Assembly (NCBI RefSeq): GCF_000376105.1 | Contig: NZ_AQWM01000001.1 | Coordinates: forward strand, 62,001 to 126,000 | From: Asticcacaulis benevestitus DSM 16100 = ATCC BAA-896 | GTDB lineage: Bacteria; Pseudomonadota; Alphaproteobacteria; Caulobacterales; Caulobacteraceae | Length of the DNA stretch: 64,000 nt | Reading direction: 5' to 3' | Shown: positions 34,955-44,700 of the stretch, one piece after another | Layout: every line of letters starts with the position of its first letter | Position numbering within the stretch: position 1 is the first letter of the stretch | Notes under the pieces: model-generated | The model's input: only the letters and a program-made list of their open reading frames with translations | Told to the model about the DNA's origin: nothing | Databases searched by the model: none | Position numbers and translations under genes: made by a program

Positions 34955-35242
34955 CTACAGGTCTTCCTGCCAGTTTTCGCGCGAATGACGGACGGCGAGG
35001 ATGATAATATCTTCGCCGTCCGTTTTATAAATGATGATATGAGAGCCGTGAGGATGCGCGCGGACAGGCGGATCGATTTCAGCGTACTCACGGGCCATTC
35101 TGGGATTGTCGCCGAGCATGGCGAAGGTCGCTTCCAGGCGAGCATGGTACGTCTCGGCCTGCGCTTGTCCGAACATCATCACCCCCTGCACGTAGACGTC
35201 CACTACGTCATGAGTGGCCTCGGGTGTTAGACTGTAGGGCAT
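34955..35242 (-). CDS. parE: ParE-like toxin
   Basis: The 95-residue product belongs to the RelE/ParE superfamily: YSLTPEATHDVVDVYVQGV at the start, LGDNPRMAREYAEIDPPVRAHPHGSHIIIYK in the middle and IIILAVRHSRENWQ at the end, which is the common ParE-type C-terminal RHxR block. ParE toxins poison DNA gyrase. The gene overlaps the antitoxin gene by one base and lies downstream of it, the standard order. The pair sits next to the GH9 gene in the accessory stretch. Confidence 0.9.
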   Translation of the reverse strand: MPYSLTPEATHDVVDVYVQGVMMFGQAQAETYHARLEATFAMLGDNPRMAREYAEIDPPVRAHPHGSHIIIYKTDGEDIIILAVRHSRENWQEDL

Positions 35243-35502
35243 CAGGCGCTCTTGGCGATGCCGTTGGCGGCGACATGCGCACGCGCCTTTTCAAGGATAT
35301 CCTGCATGCTCAGGTCGCTAATCCCGCTGGCTATGCTGCGTGTAACGACCGCCTGCATCGCGGCGATTTTCTCGGCACGTTCCTGATCGCGGCGGATAAG
35401 ATCGCGGACATAGTCACTGGTATTGCTGTACTTGCCGGTTTCCGCCTGGCTTTCCGCCCACGCCTTCATCTGTTCGGGCAGGGAAATATTCATTGTGGCC
35501 AT
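35242..35502 (-). CDS. parD: ParD-like antitoxin
   Basis: The 86-residue product begins MATMNISLPEQMKAWAESQAETGKYSNTSDYVRDLIRRDQER, the ribbon-helix-helix DNA-binding pattern of CopG/ParD antitoxins. The C-terminal half (AEKIAAMQAVVTRSIASGISDLSMQDILEKARAH) is the toxin-binding part. It should repress its own operon and neutralise ParE. GGAGAC lies before the ATG. Confidence 0.9.
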   Translation of the reverse strand: MATMNISLPEQMKAWAESQAETGKYSNTSDYVRDLIRRDQERAEKIAAMQAVVTRSIASGISDLSMQDILEKARAHVAANGIAKSA

Positions 35503-35565
35503 AACGGTCTCCTTTGCGCCAGACTATATCTCTTGGCAAAGTTTGTCAAAGTCGCTCCGGACGCG

Positions 35566-35598
35566 AAAAAGGCCGGAACCTTGCGGCTCCGGCCTTTC
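35566..35598 (-). terminator. Terminator of the cold-shock gene
   Basis: AAAGGCCGGA/TCCGGCCTTT with an internal ACCTTGCGGC, and an A-run at 35566-35570 giving a U-tract on the minus strand. Confidence 0.8.
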
Positions 35599-35621
35599 CA
35601 AATTCGGTTAAACCCTAAGGC

Positions 35622-35831
35622 TTAAGCGTTTTCGAGTTGTTCGGCAGACATCTTGCCGGACTTGGCGTCGCGCGCCATCTCGTAGGAGATCTTTTGACCT
35701 TCATTGAGGCTGCGCATACCAGCGCGTTCAACGGCGCTGATGTGAACGAAAACGTCCTGGCCGCCGTCCGAAGGCTCGATGAAACCAAAACCCTTAGTCG
35801 GATTAAACCACTTAACTGTGCCAGTGCTCAT
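35622..35831 (-). CDS. Cold-shock domain protein
   Basis: The 69-residue single cold-shock domain binds single-stranded RNA or DNA and melts secondary structure. RNP1-type KGFGFIEP and RNP2-type DVFVHISA are both present, after [10 protein letters not shown]. The ATG at 35831 is preceded by AAAGGG; a start 15 bases up is less likely. The 5' leader may be long: AT-rich sequence between 35840 and 36030 contains several A/T runs but no clear single promoter, and regulatory leaders are common in this family. A terminator follows. Confidence 0.93.
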   Translation of the reverse strand: MSTGTVKWFNPTKGFGFIEPSDGGQDVFVHISAVERAGMRSLNEGQKISYEMARDAKSGKMSAEQLENA

Positions 35832-36037
35832 AATGAACCCTTTCAAATAGCAATATTATACGCCGCCGAACGAAATGTACGACGACCTCTCGGTTAACTT
35901 TTGAATGGGGGTTCGCTCGATGCACTTTGGAAAAGTGCGAAACAAAACAGCAGACAATTATAAATCGATTTCTCAACTATAATGTAAAACTTGAAAACAC
36001 GCAAGTCATTTCAAAAAAAGACGTAATAAAACTGCAA

Positions 36038-36063
36038 CGGCGCGTCGTATTACTGACGCGCCG
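36038..36063 (-). terminator. Hairpin downstream of the helicase gene
   Basis: CGGCGCGTC/GACGCGCCG with an eight-base loop lies 12 bases after the helicase stop. The U-tract is short (TTGCAGTTTTATT), so this is a plausible but not ideal terminator. Confidence 0.6.
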
Positions 36064-36074
36064 CTTTATAGAGT

Positions 36075-38939
36075 TCAGGATTGTCCCAGTTTTTCGCGCA
36101 GGATGGCGAAGGGCGAATAGGGGTTCACATAGGGCTCCGCCGGCTTTTGTTCGCGGGCGGGTTTACGATCCGGCTTGCCGCCTGAATAGGGCTTGCCCTC
36201 TTTCGGTGCCCCCTTGCGAGAGCGGTCGCCGCGCGGCTTGCCAGCGTTTTCACCTGGCGCGTCAGAGCGTGTCCGCTCCGGACGGACGCGCGGCGGCCGC
36301 GGCTCGAACGATTTTTGCCGCCAGCCAAGCAGTTGCACCTCACGGGTTTCAGACACGGGCGCCGGCGTTTCGGCCACGGCTTCCACGACAGGTTCTGTAA
36401 TGGCTTCTGCCACAGGTTCTACAGCGGCTTCCGGCAGGTCAACCACCTCGACGGTCGTTTCCACAGCTTCCACGCTCGCTTCGACAGCGACGGGCGCCTT
36501 GCCTCTGCGGCGTTTACGGCGTGACTTGCCTTCGGTCGGCGCGGTTTCCGCCTTCACGTCGACCGCCACAGCCACCGTCTCGGTCACCGTGATCGGCTCA
36601 ACCTTCACCAGCCCCAGGGCCTGCAACAGCTTGTCGCGTTGGTTCTCGTTGAGCCCCAGTGCGACGAAATCGGCTTCGCGCACGTAGGTCGCGCCTTTTT
36701 GCCAGACGCCATGGCCCATGATCTTGTCGAGCTGCGACAGGGTCTTCATCGCCACCGCGCCATAGTCACCCAGCAAAAGCTGACCGCGCTGGCTGTGCTT
36801 GCGCTGCGGATGATCGGTCGGGTTGGCGCCGCTGCCAAAGGCCTGCAACAGCGGGCGGATTTTCGGGCTTTGCAGTTCGGGCAGGAACCAGGCGTAGCGA
36901 TGGCCGGCGACTCCAAGCGCCTTGAGCGCGGCCTTGTCTTCGGCGGTCAGCTTCAGGGTTTCATCGCGGGCAAGGATGCCGGCGTTTTCATAGAGGCGGA
37001 AGGCGATGGCGCGGACGGCTGGCGTCGCGGCCTCATCTTCCGAGGTCTGTTTGATCTTGTACAGGCTCTTGAGACCGGCCTGAGCGCTCTGGCGCACATA
37101 GTCGGTCAGGCGCTTGACGGCGCGTTCCTGCAAGGCCGGATGATCGGGCGCTTCGATCAGCTTGAGGCGCGGCGCGAACCAGTCGGAAGGCTCGATGCGG
37201 GCCACGATTTCCTTCTTCCAAAGGACGTCATGGCCCTTGATCTGGAAAGCTTTCGAGGCGCTGTTGGCGAGATCGCGCAAACGATCAAGCAGGATCGGCT
37301 TGATGGCGCGGTTGGCGGCCTGACGCAGCGCCTTGTCGGCGATAACGCTTTCGGCGCTGGTCGATGTGAAGGACAGGCCTTTCAGTTCGCCGACGACATG
37401 GCCTTCGATAATGACCTGGCCTTCGGGGGTGACTTCGGGGCGCGGCGCTTCCTCGGCATCGAGCGCCTTGAGCAGGGCGCTGGTGCGGGCGTCGATAAAG
37501 CGCTGCATGAGGGCTTCGTGCAGTTTATCGGACAGGCGCTCTTCGAGATCGCGCGCCGCGTCGCGCCAATGCTCGGTGCGGGCCAGCCAGGCGCCGCGGT
37601 TGGCGATGTAGGAGAGGGTGCGCACGCCGGAAAGGCGCGACGACAGGGTGTCGATATCGCCGTCCATATGGTCAAGATCGCGCAAGGCGCCCTCGAACCA
37701 GTCCTCGGCGATGAAGCCGCCGGGGCTGAGACGTGACCAGAACAGATGCGCCACCAGTTTCAGGTGCTCATCCAGCCCGATCTTGCGGAAGTCAGGCAAC
37801 TGGCAGCCTTCCCAGAGCGTGCGCAAGGTCACCGGATTTCTGATCTTGGCGGCGATATCCTCGTCCTGGCTCAAAAGACGCAGGGCCTTTTCATCGAGCG
37901 CTTCCTTGGCGAGGTGCAGGCCGATGACGGTCGAGGGCTGCGACAGGCTTTTCAGCAGGGCGTCGAGCGTCGAGAAATCAAGCTTGTGGTTGCGCCATTG
38001 CGCGGCATCGAGCGCCATGAACTGATGGTTCTCGACCGCGTGGACCAGATCCTCGTCGAGTTCGTGACATTCACCGGTGACGCCAAAGGTGCCATCGCGC
38101 ATGAAGCGGCCGGCGCGGCCGGCGATCTGGCCGATCTCCTGCGCTGTCAGGTGGCGCGTCGACTTGCCGTCGAACTTGGAGAGGCCTGAAAACGCGACAT
38201 GCTGGATGTCCATGTTAAGGCCCATGCCGATCGCGTCGGTCGCCACCAGAAAATCGACCTCGCCTTTTTGAAACAATTCGACCTGCGCATTGCGGGTCTT
38301 GGGCGACAGGCTGCCCATCACCACAGCCGCGCCGCCACGTTGGCGGCGGATCAGTTCGGCGATGGCATAGACCTTCTCGGTTGAGAACGCGACGATGGCG
38401 GTGCGCTTGGGCAGGCGGGTCAGCTTCTTCGGACCGGAATAGGTGAGGGCGGAGAGACGCTCACGCAGCATGACTTCGGCGGCGGGGAAGAGGCGGTGGA
38501 ACAACGGTGCGAAGGTCTTGGCGCCCAGAAATACGGTCTCGAAACGGCCGCGCGCATGCAGCAGGCGGTCGGTGAAGATGTAACCGCGCTCGGGGTCGGC
38601 GCAGAGCTGGATTTCATCGACGCACAGGAAATCGACCTGGCGTTCCAGCGGCATGGCCTCGACCGTGCAGATGAAATAGGAGGGCAGGCGCGGAATGATC
38701 TTTTCCTCGCCGGTGATCAGGGCCACGGCGTTGACGCCCTTCAGCGCCACCACGCGCTCGTAGATTTCACGGGCCAGCAGGCGCAGGGGCAGGCCCATCA
38801 TGCCGCTGGCATAGCCGCACATACGCTCGATGGCGTAGTGGGTCTTGCCGGTGTTGGTGGGACCAAGCACGGCCATCAGCTTTGCGTCGCTGGCGGCGTG
38901 GATAATGGGGCGGGGGCTGTTGGGGGCTATCTCTGACAC
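36075..38939 (-). CDS. Suv3-like DEx(H) RNA helicase
   Basis: The 954-residue product resembles the mitochondrial Suv3 family. Walker A is GPTNTGKT (26-33), the motif II box is DEIQ (108-111), and motif VI is QIAGRAGRF. GECHEL, RQRGGAAVVMGSLSP and IGMGLNMDIQHVAFSG lie between. Downstream come the Suv3-type winged helix and helical parts. A long low-complexity C-terminal region of Val, Glu, Ala and then Arg, Lys, Pro (about residues 810-940) is probably disordered and may bind RNA. Suv3 acts in RNA turnover; a bacterial role in RNA processing is the inference. The usual S4-fdxA-carD neighbours are 3.7 kb away beyond the GH9/ParDE/cold-shock genes. Confidence 0.85.
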   Translation of the reverse strand: MSEIAPNSPRPIIHAASDAKLMAVLGPTNTGKTHYAIERMCGYASGMMGLPLRLLAREIYERVVALKGVNAVALITGEEKIIPRLPSYFICTVEAMPLERQVDFLCVDEIQLCADPERGYIFTDRLLHARGRFETVFLGAKTFAPLFHRLFPAAEVMLRERLSALTYSGPKKLTRLPKRTAIVAFSTEKVYAIAELIRRQRGGAAVVMGSLSPKTRNAQVELFQKGEVDFLVATDAIGMGLNMDIQHVAFSGLSKFDGKSTRHLTAQEIGQIAGRAGRFMRDGTFGVTGECHELDEDLVHAVENHQFMALDAAQWRNHKLDFSTLDALLKSLSQPSTVIGLHLAKEALDEKALRLLSQDEDIAAKIRNPVTLRTLWEGCQLPDFRKIGLDEHLKLVAHLFWSRLSPGGFIAEDWFEGALRDLDHMDGDIDTLSSRLSGVRTLSYIANRGAWLARTEHWRDAARDLEERLSDKLHEALMQRFIDARTSALLKALDAEEAPRPEVTPEGQVIIEGHVVGELKGLSFTSTSAESVIADKALRQAANRAIKPILLDRLRDLANSASKAFQIKGHDVLWKKEIVARIEPSDWFAPRLKLIEAPDHPALQERAVKRLTDYVRQSAQAGLKSLYKIKQTSEDEAATPAVRAIAFRLYENAGILARDETLKLTAEDKAALKALGVAGHRYAWFLPELQSPKIRPLLQAFGSGANPTDHPQRKHSQRGQLLLGDYGAVAMKTLSQLDKIMGHGVWQKGATYVREADFVALGLNENQRDKLLQALGLVKVEPITVTETVAVAVDVKAETAPTEGKSRRKRRRGKAPVAVEASVEAVETTVEVVDLPEAAVEPVAEAITEPVVEAVAETPAPVSETREVQLLGWRQKSFEPRPPRVRPERTRSDAPGENAGKPRGDRSRKGAPKEGKPYSGGKPDRKPAREQKPAEPYVNPYSPFAILREKLGQS

Positions 38940-39259
38940 GCTGCATACATAGGAGCGCGGAAGCCGTTTGGGAAGCGCTATTGCACCAGAGGGCGCGCAA
39001 AAGCGGACTTGTAAACGAGGTGTTACCGGAATGCCGAACGGGATGGAAACGAATCATGTCCGAATCACTGACATCGACGGATACCGTTTATGTTCCCTAC
39101 AGTATCTTGTGGGCCGCTCTGCGATTAACCATAGTCGATCTGCCGATTGCGTGATGGGGGCTATACAAAAACACTACGCAAGCCTGGCCAATCTATACGC
39201 CTGTCATACGGGCGAAGGCGTAGAAAACCGTTGTCTCATCCCTAGAGAGCCAACACAAA
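38940..39259. other. 320-base intergenic region
   Basis: This divergent spacer between the helicase and the small gene at 39260 contains one TTAACCAT motif (39124-39131) of the kind found in Caulobacter cell-cycle promoters. There is also a short TACGCC/GGCGTA hairpin near 39198-39223. No gene or known RNA is visible. Confidence 0.5.
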
Positions 39260-39517
39260 ATGCCTTCCCCAGATCCCCTTCAGATGACGGTTTTGTTCCC
39301 CCTGACCGTCGATACTGACCTCAGCCTCACGGCGCAATCTCTGTTACGTCGTGAGTGCGGGGCGCAGATCCATTCCATCCACCTGCAATCCATCCCTGAT
39401 AAACGCGAAGCCTGCCTGTGGGTGACGCTGTCAGCCTCGGCCTATGAACCGGCCGTGCATGCGCTCGTCCTTGGTCTGCCGGCCGCGCAGTTCGGCGCCG
39501 TGGCGATGGCGGCCTGA
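39260..39517 (+). CDS. Small hypothetical protein upstream of dapA
   Basis: I do not recognise this 85-residue product. The pattern MTVLFPLTVDTDLSLTAQSLLRRECG, HSIHLQSIPDKREACLWVTLSAS and YEPAVHALVLGLPAAQFGAV alternates strands and helices much like a single ACT-like domain, so a small regulatory role is possible. It ends four bases before the dapA start and is probably cotranscribed with it. A start at the ninth codon (Met) is also possible. Confidence 0.6.
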   Translation: MPSPDPLQMTVLFPLTVDTDLSLTAQSLLRRECGAQIHSIHLQSIPDKREACLWVTLSASAYEPAVHALVLGLPAAQFGAVAMAA

Positions 39518-39521
39518 TCCC

Positions 39522-40460
39522 ATGCTTATCCCCGAAACCTTCGAACCCCGTTCCCCTTACACCGGCATCTGGGTGCCAATGATGACCCCTTTCAAACATG
39601 GAGATGTCGACTATGACGCTGCTAATCTCTTCACTCATCATCTTGTGGACTCTGGCGTTCACGGTCTGGTTGTCGGCGGGACGACGGGTGAAGGTCCGTC
39701 TCTCACGCCTTATGAGAAGGCCCGTCTTATTGAAACCGTCGCAGCATCCGTCCCTGATGATATCCCCGTCGTCCTGGGTGTTGAAGGCGCGAACACCTCG
39801 AAGATTTTAAACGAACTGACGGAGATCGGTGATCTTCCGGTGCATGGCTATCTGGTCTCTGCGCCGAGCTATGTCAGGCCGGGGCAGGAGGGTATCTACC
39901 GGCACTTCATGGCGATATCCGAAGCGGTGAAGCGTCCGGTTATCCTCTACGATATTCCGGTGCGCACCGGGGCGGCGCTGCAAATTGACACCATCCTACG
40001 CCTGATGGCCAGTGGTGATTTCCCGGCCATCAAGGCCTGCGGGCTGACGACGGATCGCCTGAAAGACCTGCTGGCCATATACCGCCTCAAGGTGATGTGC
40101 GGTGACGATCAGTGGATGTTCCGGGCGCTGGACATGGGCGCGCATGGCGTCATCAGCGCCTCGGCCCAGGTGGCGCCGCGCCGCTTCGTCGAAGCCTATG
40201 CCATGCTGGAAAAATACAGCGCCGATGGGGCCTGGAAACGCTTCAACATCCTGATGCCCCTCATCGAGCATATGTTCGCGCAACCGAATCCGGCGCCTGT
40301 CAAGGCCGCGCTCGCCTTGCAGACCTGGTGTCAGGAAGAGTTGCGCCTGCCGATGACGCCGGTGACGGCGGACTTTCGCCAGGAGCTGGAAACCGTACTC
40401 GCCCATATGCACGCCCTGCATCATGACGATCTGCTCTGTGCCGACAAGTCCTCGAAATAG
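39522..40460 (+). CDS. dapA: 4-hydroxy-tetrahydrodipicolinate synthase family enzyme
   Basis: DapA condenses pyruvate with aspartate semialdehyde, the first step of the lysine and meso-diaminopimelate branch. The 312-residue product has GGTTGEG with Thr54 and Thr55, Tyr143 in ILYDIPVRTG, Arg148 and the Schiff-base Lys171 (FPAIKACG). The related YagE and NanA aldolases share this fold, but the Thr-Thr pair and Arg favour DapA. The ATG at 39522 lies just after the stop of the upstream small gene; a longer frame starting at 39444 overlaps that gene and is not credible. A strong hairpin follows. Confidence 0.9.
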   Translation: MLIPETFEPRSPYTGIWVPMMTPFKHGDVDYDAANLFTHHLVDSGVHGLVVGGTTGEGPSLTPYEKARLIETVAASVPDDIPVVLGVEGANTSKILNELTEIGDLPVHGYLVSAPSYVRPGQEGIYRHFMAISEAVKRPVILYDIPVRTGAALQIDTILRLMASGDFPAIKACGLTTDRLKDLLAIYRLKVMCGDDQWMFRALDMGAHGVISASAQVAPRRFVEAYAMLEKYSADGAWKRFNILMPLIEHMFAQPNPAPVKAALALQTWCQEELRLPMTPVTADFRQELETVLAHMHALHHDDLLCADKSSK

Positions 40461-40481
40461 GTAAAACCCGCGGACCCGGCC

Positions 40482-40526
40482 ACAGGATCGGCCCCAGCCA
40501 TCTCCTACGGCTGGGGCCGATCCTGT
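40482..40526 (+). terminator. Terminator-like hairpin after dapA
   Basis: ACAGGATCGGCCCCAGCC/GGCTGGGGCCGATCCTGT, a perfect 18-base stem with a nine-base loop, begins 21 bases after the dapA stop. The tail is only TTTGCGG. Confidence 0.7.
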
Positions 40527-40604
40527 TTGCGGTTGTGTGCAACGGATGAGGGTTCTATGCTGACCCGATAAAGCGTTCGCTCAAGGACGCGCGAGGAAAC
40601 GTCA

Positions 40605-41759
40605 ATGCCCATCGATCACGTCGTGATAACCGGCGCCATGCGCACGCCCATGGGCGGATTTCAGGGTGATTTCGCCGGCGTCACCGCGCCGCAACTCGGG
40701 GCGGCAGCCATCAGGGCGGCTGTCGGTAACATGCCTGCCGATCTGGTCAGCGAAGTTCTTATGGGCTGCGTCCTGCCGGCCGGACTGGGGCAGGCGCCGG
40801 CGCGTCAGGCCGCCCTTCTGGCAGGCTTGCCGGTCTCCGTGCCGGCCACAACGGTCAACAAGATGTGCGGTTCGGGCATGAAGGCGGTGATGCTGGGCTA
40901 TGACGCCCTGCTGGCGGGCTCGGCGGACACGGTGGTGGCCGGTGGCATGGAGAGCATGTCGAACGCACCCTATCTGTTGCCCAAGGCGCGTTCGGGGATG
41001 CGGATGGGGCATGGCGAGGTCAAGGACCACATGTTCCTCGATGGTCTGGAGGATGCCTACGAACCGGGGCGTCTGATGGGCAGTTTCGCCGAGGACGCCG
41101 CCCGGCACTATCAGTTGAGCCGCCAGATGCAGGACGACTACGCGTTGGCCAGTTTAAGCCGCGCTCTGGCCGCCGATGTCAGCGCTGAGATCGTGCCGGT
41201 TGAGACGAAGGCGGGCGTCATCACGGCGGACGAGCAACCTGCCAAGGCGCGGCCGGACAAGATTCCGCTGCTCAGACCGGCTTTTGCCAAAGACGGCACG
41301 GTCACCGCTGCAAATGCCAGTTCGATCTCCGATGGCGCGGCGGCGCTGGTGCTGACGAAGGCATCGGTCGCCGAAGCGCACGGCCTGACACCGCTGGCGC
41401 GTATCACAGGCCATGCCAGTCATGCCGAAGAACCGAAATGGTTCAGCCGCGCGCCGGTTGGGGCCATCAACAGATTGCTCGACAAGGTCGGCTGGTCGGT
41501 GGATCAGGTCGATCTGTTCGAGATCAACGAGGCCTTCGCTGTGGTGGCGCTGATCGCCATGCACGACCTCAAAATCCCGCATGGCAGGCTTAACATCCAT
41601 GGCGGCGCCTGCGCGCTTGGTCACCCGATAGGCGCCAGCGGCGCGCGTATCCTCGTCACCCTGATCAACGCGCTCCGGCAAACCGGCGGCAAGCGTGGTG
41701 TGGCCGCCGTCTGCATCGGTGGCGGCGAGGCGACGGCGGTGGCGATCGAGTTGGTTTAG
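40605..41759 (+). CDS. Acetyl-CoA acetyltransferase (thiolase)
   Basis: The 384-residue product is a biosynthetic-type thiolase that condenses or cleaves acetyl-CoA units. Cys88 (NKMCGSGMKA) is the nucleophile, His340 (GHPIGASGAR) and Cys370 (VCIGGGEA) complete the active site, and EINEAFAV is also present. Acetoacetyl-CoA formation for PHB or degradation of short ketoacyl-CoA are both possible. A phasin elsewhere in the window is suggestive of PHB. It stands alone here. Confidence 0.92.
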   Translation: MPIDHVVITGAMRTPMGGFQGDFAGVTAPQLGAAAIRAAVGNMPADLVSEVLMGCVLPAGLGQAPARQAALLAGLPVSVPATTVNKMCGSGMKAVMLGYDALLAGSADTVVAGGMESMSNAPYLLPKARSGMRMGHGEVKDHMFLDGLEDAYEPGRLMGSFAEDAARHYQLSRQMQDDYALASLSRALAADVSAEIVPVETKAGVITADEQPAKARPDKIPLLRPAFAKDGTVTAANASSISDGAAALVLTKASVAEAHGLTPLARITGHASHAEEPKWFSRAPVGAINRLLDKVGWSVDQVDLFEINEAFAVVALIAMHDLKIPHGRLNIHGGACALGHPIGASGARILVTLINALRQTGGKRGVAAVCIGGGEATAVAIELV

Positions 41760-44700
41760 CCCTTCGCCTGCGGGCTGGTGCGGCCGCTGCGTTCCAACTT
41801 GCCCCAGCCAACGGCCATGCCGCGTCCGGCCGCGAACAGCGCCTTGATGACCACGTAATACATCATCTGGCGATAGACGAAGCGTTGCGACAGCAGCCAG
41901 AACACCGGATAGGACTTTTCGCGAGGCTCCAGCCAGTAGGCGATGCCGCCACAGATGGCGTCGATGGTCAGGAAGGCGATCCAATAGACCAGCATTCGCT
42001 CCAGATCGCCACTGGTGGCGGCCCAGCCGTGCTGCGTCACTTGCAGCGCCGTATTGATGATATTGACCACCAGCGCGAAATCGATCAGCGGCGAGATGAC
42101 CGCGAAGCCGATCTGGAACACCCAGGCCTGCGGAATGCCGATAAAGGCGAGACCTTTCGGCTTGCCCTCTTTCAGGATGGTGCGGTGCTTCCACAAGCAC
42201 TGCAGGGTGCCGAAGGCCCAGCGGAAGCGCTGTTTCATCAGGGCGCCAAAGCTTTCTGGTGATTCTGTCCACGCCACGGCATCCTGATCATAGGCCACCT
42301 TCCAGCCCTTGTGCTGGATGGCGATGGTCAAGTCCTGATCTTCGGCCAGGGTGTTGTGCGGATAGTTACCAACTTCGGCCAGCGCTGCGCGCCGCCAGGC
42401 CCCGACCGCGCCCGGCACCACCATCATGGCGCCGAACATGGCCAGCGCGCTGCGCTCCAGGTTCTGTGACGTGACGTATTCCACCGCCTGCCAGCGCGTG
42501 ACCCAGTTGAAGCGGTTGCCAACCTTGGCGTTGCCGGCCACGGCGCCGATTTCCGGCCGGATAAACCAGCGCACCAGACGGGCGATGGTTTCCGGCTCGA
42601 ACTGCGTGTCGGCGTCGAGCGCGATGATGATGTCGCCCTTCGAAGCGGCGATGCCGTTGTTGACGGCGGTCGCCTTGCCGGCATTGGCCTGGGTGATCAG
42701 GCGGACGCGAGGATCCGTCTTGAAGGTCTCGGCGACGATGGCGCTGGTGGAGTCCTTCGAGCCGTCGTCGATAACGATCACCTCCATGTTGACGCCGATG
42801 CTCGACAGCACCCGGCGCACCGAGTTCTCGATGACGCGCGCCTCGTTGAAGGCGGGGATCAGGACGCTGACGAAACGCCCGTTGACATAGTCGGCGACCT
42901 CATCGTGCTGAGGGTCGTTTTCAAGGCTGCCGGGCGCGACCATATGGCGGCTGAACTCGGCATAGATGGCCAGTCCGGACAGGAAGAGGGCGCGGGTGAT
43001 GCCGAGGATGATGGCGATGATAAACAGCCACTTGAAGGCCTCCGCCGTCCACGCCAGGAACATGAAGATACCCACGTCAAAGCGCACCTCGGCGAGATCG
43101 GCGCCGCTCAGTTTCGGCATGACCTGATCCGGTGCCAGCCCGACCAGACCGCCGACCGTGGTGAAGGTATAGCCCTCGGCCTTGAGGGTGCGGATGATGG
43201 TTGGCAGGGCAGCGATGGTTTCCGTGCGCTCACCACCTGAATCGTGCATCAGGATGATCTGGCCGGAGTGACATTCCGACGCGTCTTTCAGGCAGGCCTC
43301 AGAGGTCTGGCTGGCCTTGCCGGCATGCACGCCATCCAGCGTATTCTTGATGATGGCGTCGATGCCGGGGCGTGTCCAGTCCTCGGAATCGACGTGCAGC
43401 CCGACATTGGTATAGCCAAGCTGTTGCGCCAGCAGCGCCGGTCCCAGTTCGTTTTCGGTGGTCGGCTCGGCGTCACCGAAGTATGGGGAACGTAACAGAC
43501 GCATTGAGCGGCCGGTATAGGCCTCGACGACGCGTTGGGTCGAGTTGAGCTCGACGCGGGCCCATTCCGGTGAGACTTTCGACATGTCGGGATGGGTGTA
43601 GGAATGGTTGCCGATCTGGTCGCCTTCATTCACCATCTGACGCAGCAGAGCGGGATGGCTGATCGCTTTTTCACCGATGACGAAGAAGGTGGCTGGCACC
43701 TTTTCTTCACGCAGGATTTTCAGCACCTGCGGTGTCCACTTGGCATCCGGACCATCATCGAAGGTGAGGGCCAGATAACCCGGCTTGAGGCCGGTACGAC
43801 GCACCACATAAGGCGTTGGCAGGCTTTGGTACTGCACAACCTGCGCCACGCGGTTCTTGTCAAAGGTGACGGTGCGGGCACCATTGGTCGGCGTGCTGTC
43901 GATATGCAGCACCTCGCCATTGCCCTCGACATCGACATTGCCCAGGGGCTGGAGCACGCGCAGGTCGGGTGTCTTGTTTGTCTGGAAGGCTACCAGGGAG
44001 GCCCAGACGCCGGGGTCTTCGCTGCCCAGCCGCCACAGGGCGACGCCGTAGGGGTTGGTATTATCGATGGTCAATAGTTGATTCCAGGCGCTGACGGCAT
44101 CCAGCATCCATACCTGATGGTTCTTGCCGCCTTCCTGATAGGAGAAGTTCGGATTGCCGGACGCCGAATCGAACTGCACCGGCGCGTCGGAATCGTGGGC
44201 AATCAGCCAAGCTTCGGGAATGGTCAGCACATCGGCCTGTTTGTCATGCCAGTCATAAGCGTAGTTGCCGATACAGGCGATGGCCTTATCGAGCGGCACG
44301 CTTTTCAAGGCCTCGGTCAGGCGGGTATTGAACCAGTCCTGCGCGGCGATCGGCCCGGCCGGATCAACCATGGAGTGCTGGTCGTAGAGCATCAGGAACA
44401 GCTTGTCCGAGGCCTTGGCGAAGCCTTTCAGGTTCCAGGTGTCGTCATCAATCGGCGCGGTCAGGGTGACCAGAAAACCGTCGTGTGAGAGCTGCGCACG
44501 CGCTTCGTGGATGAATGTCAGGTAGTTGCCGAGCGCGTGGGCCGGCAAGGCTTCGAAGTCAAACACGACACCCGCGGCCCTCTCCTTGCGCAGCATGTCT
44601 TCGACCTGACCGATCAGGGTCTTGCGCTGCGCGGGATTGGCCAGCAGACGGCTCAGGCTGACACCGTCAAAACTGCCCTTGTAGGTGTTTTGCACCATGA

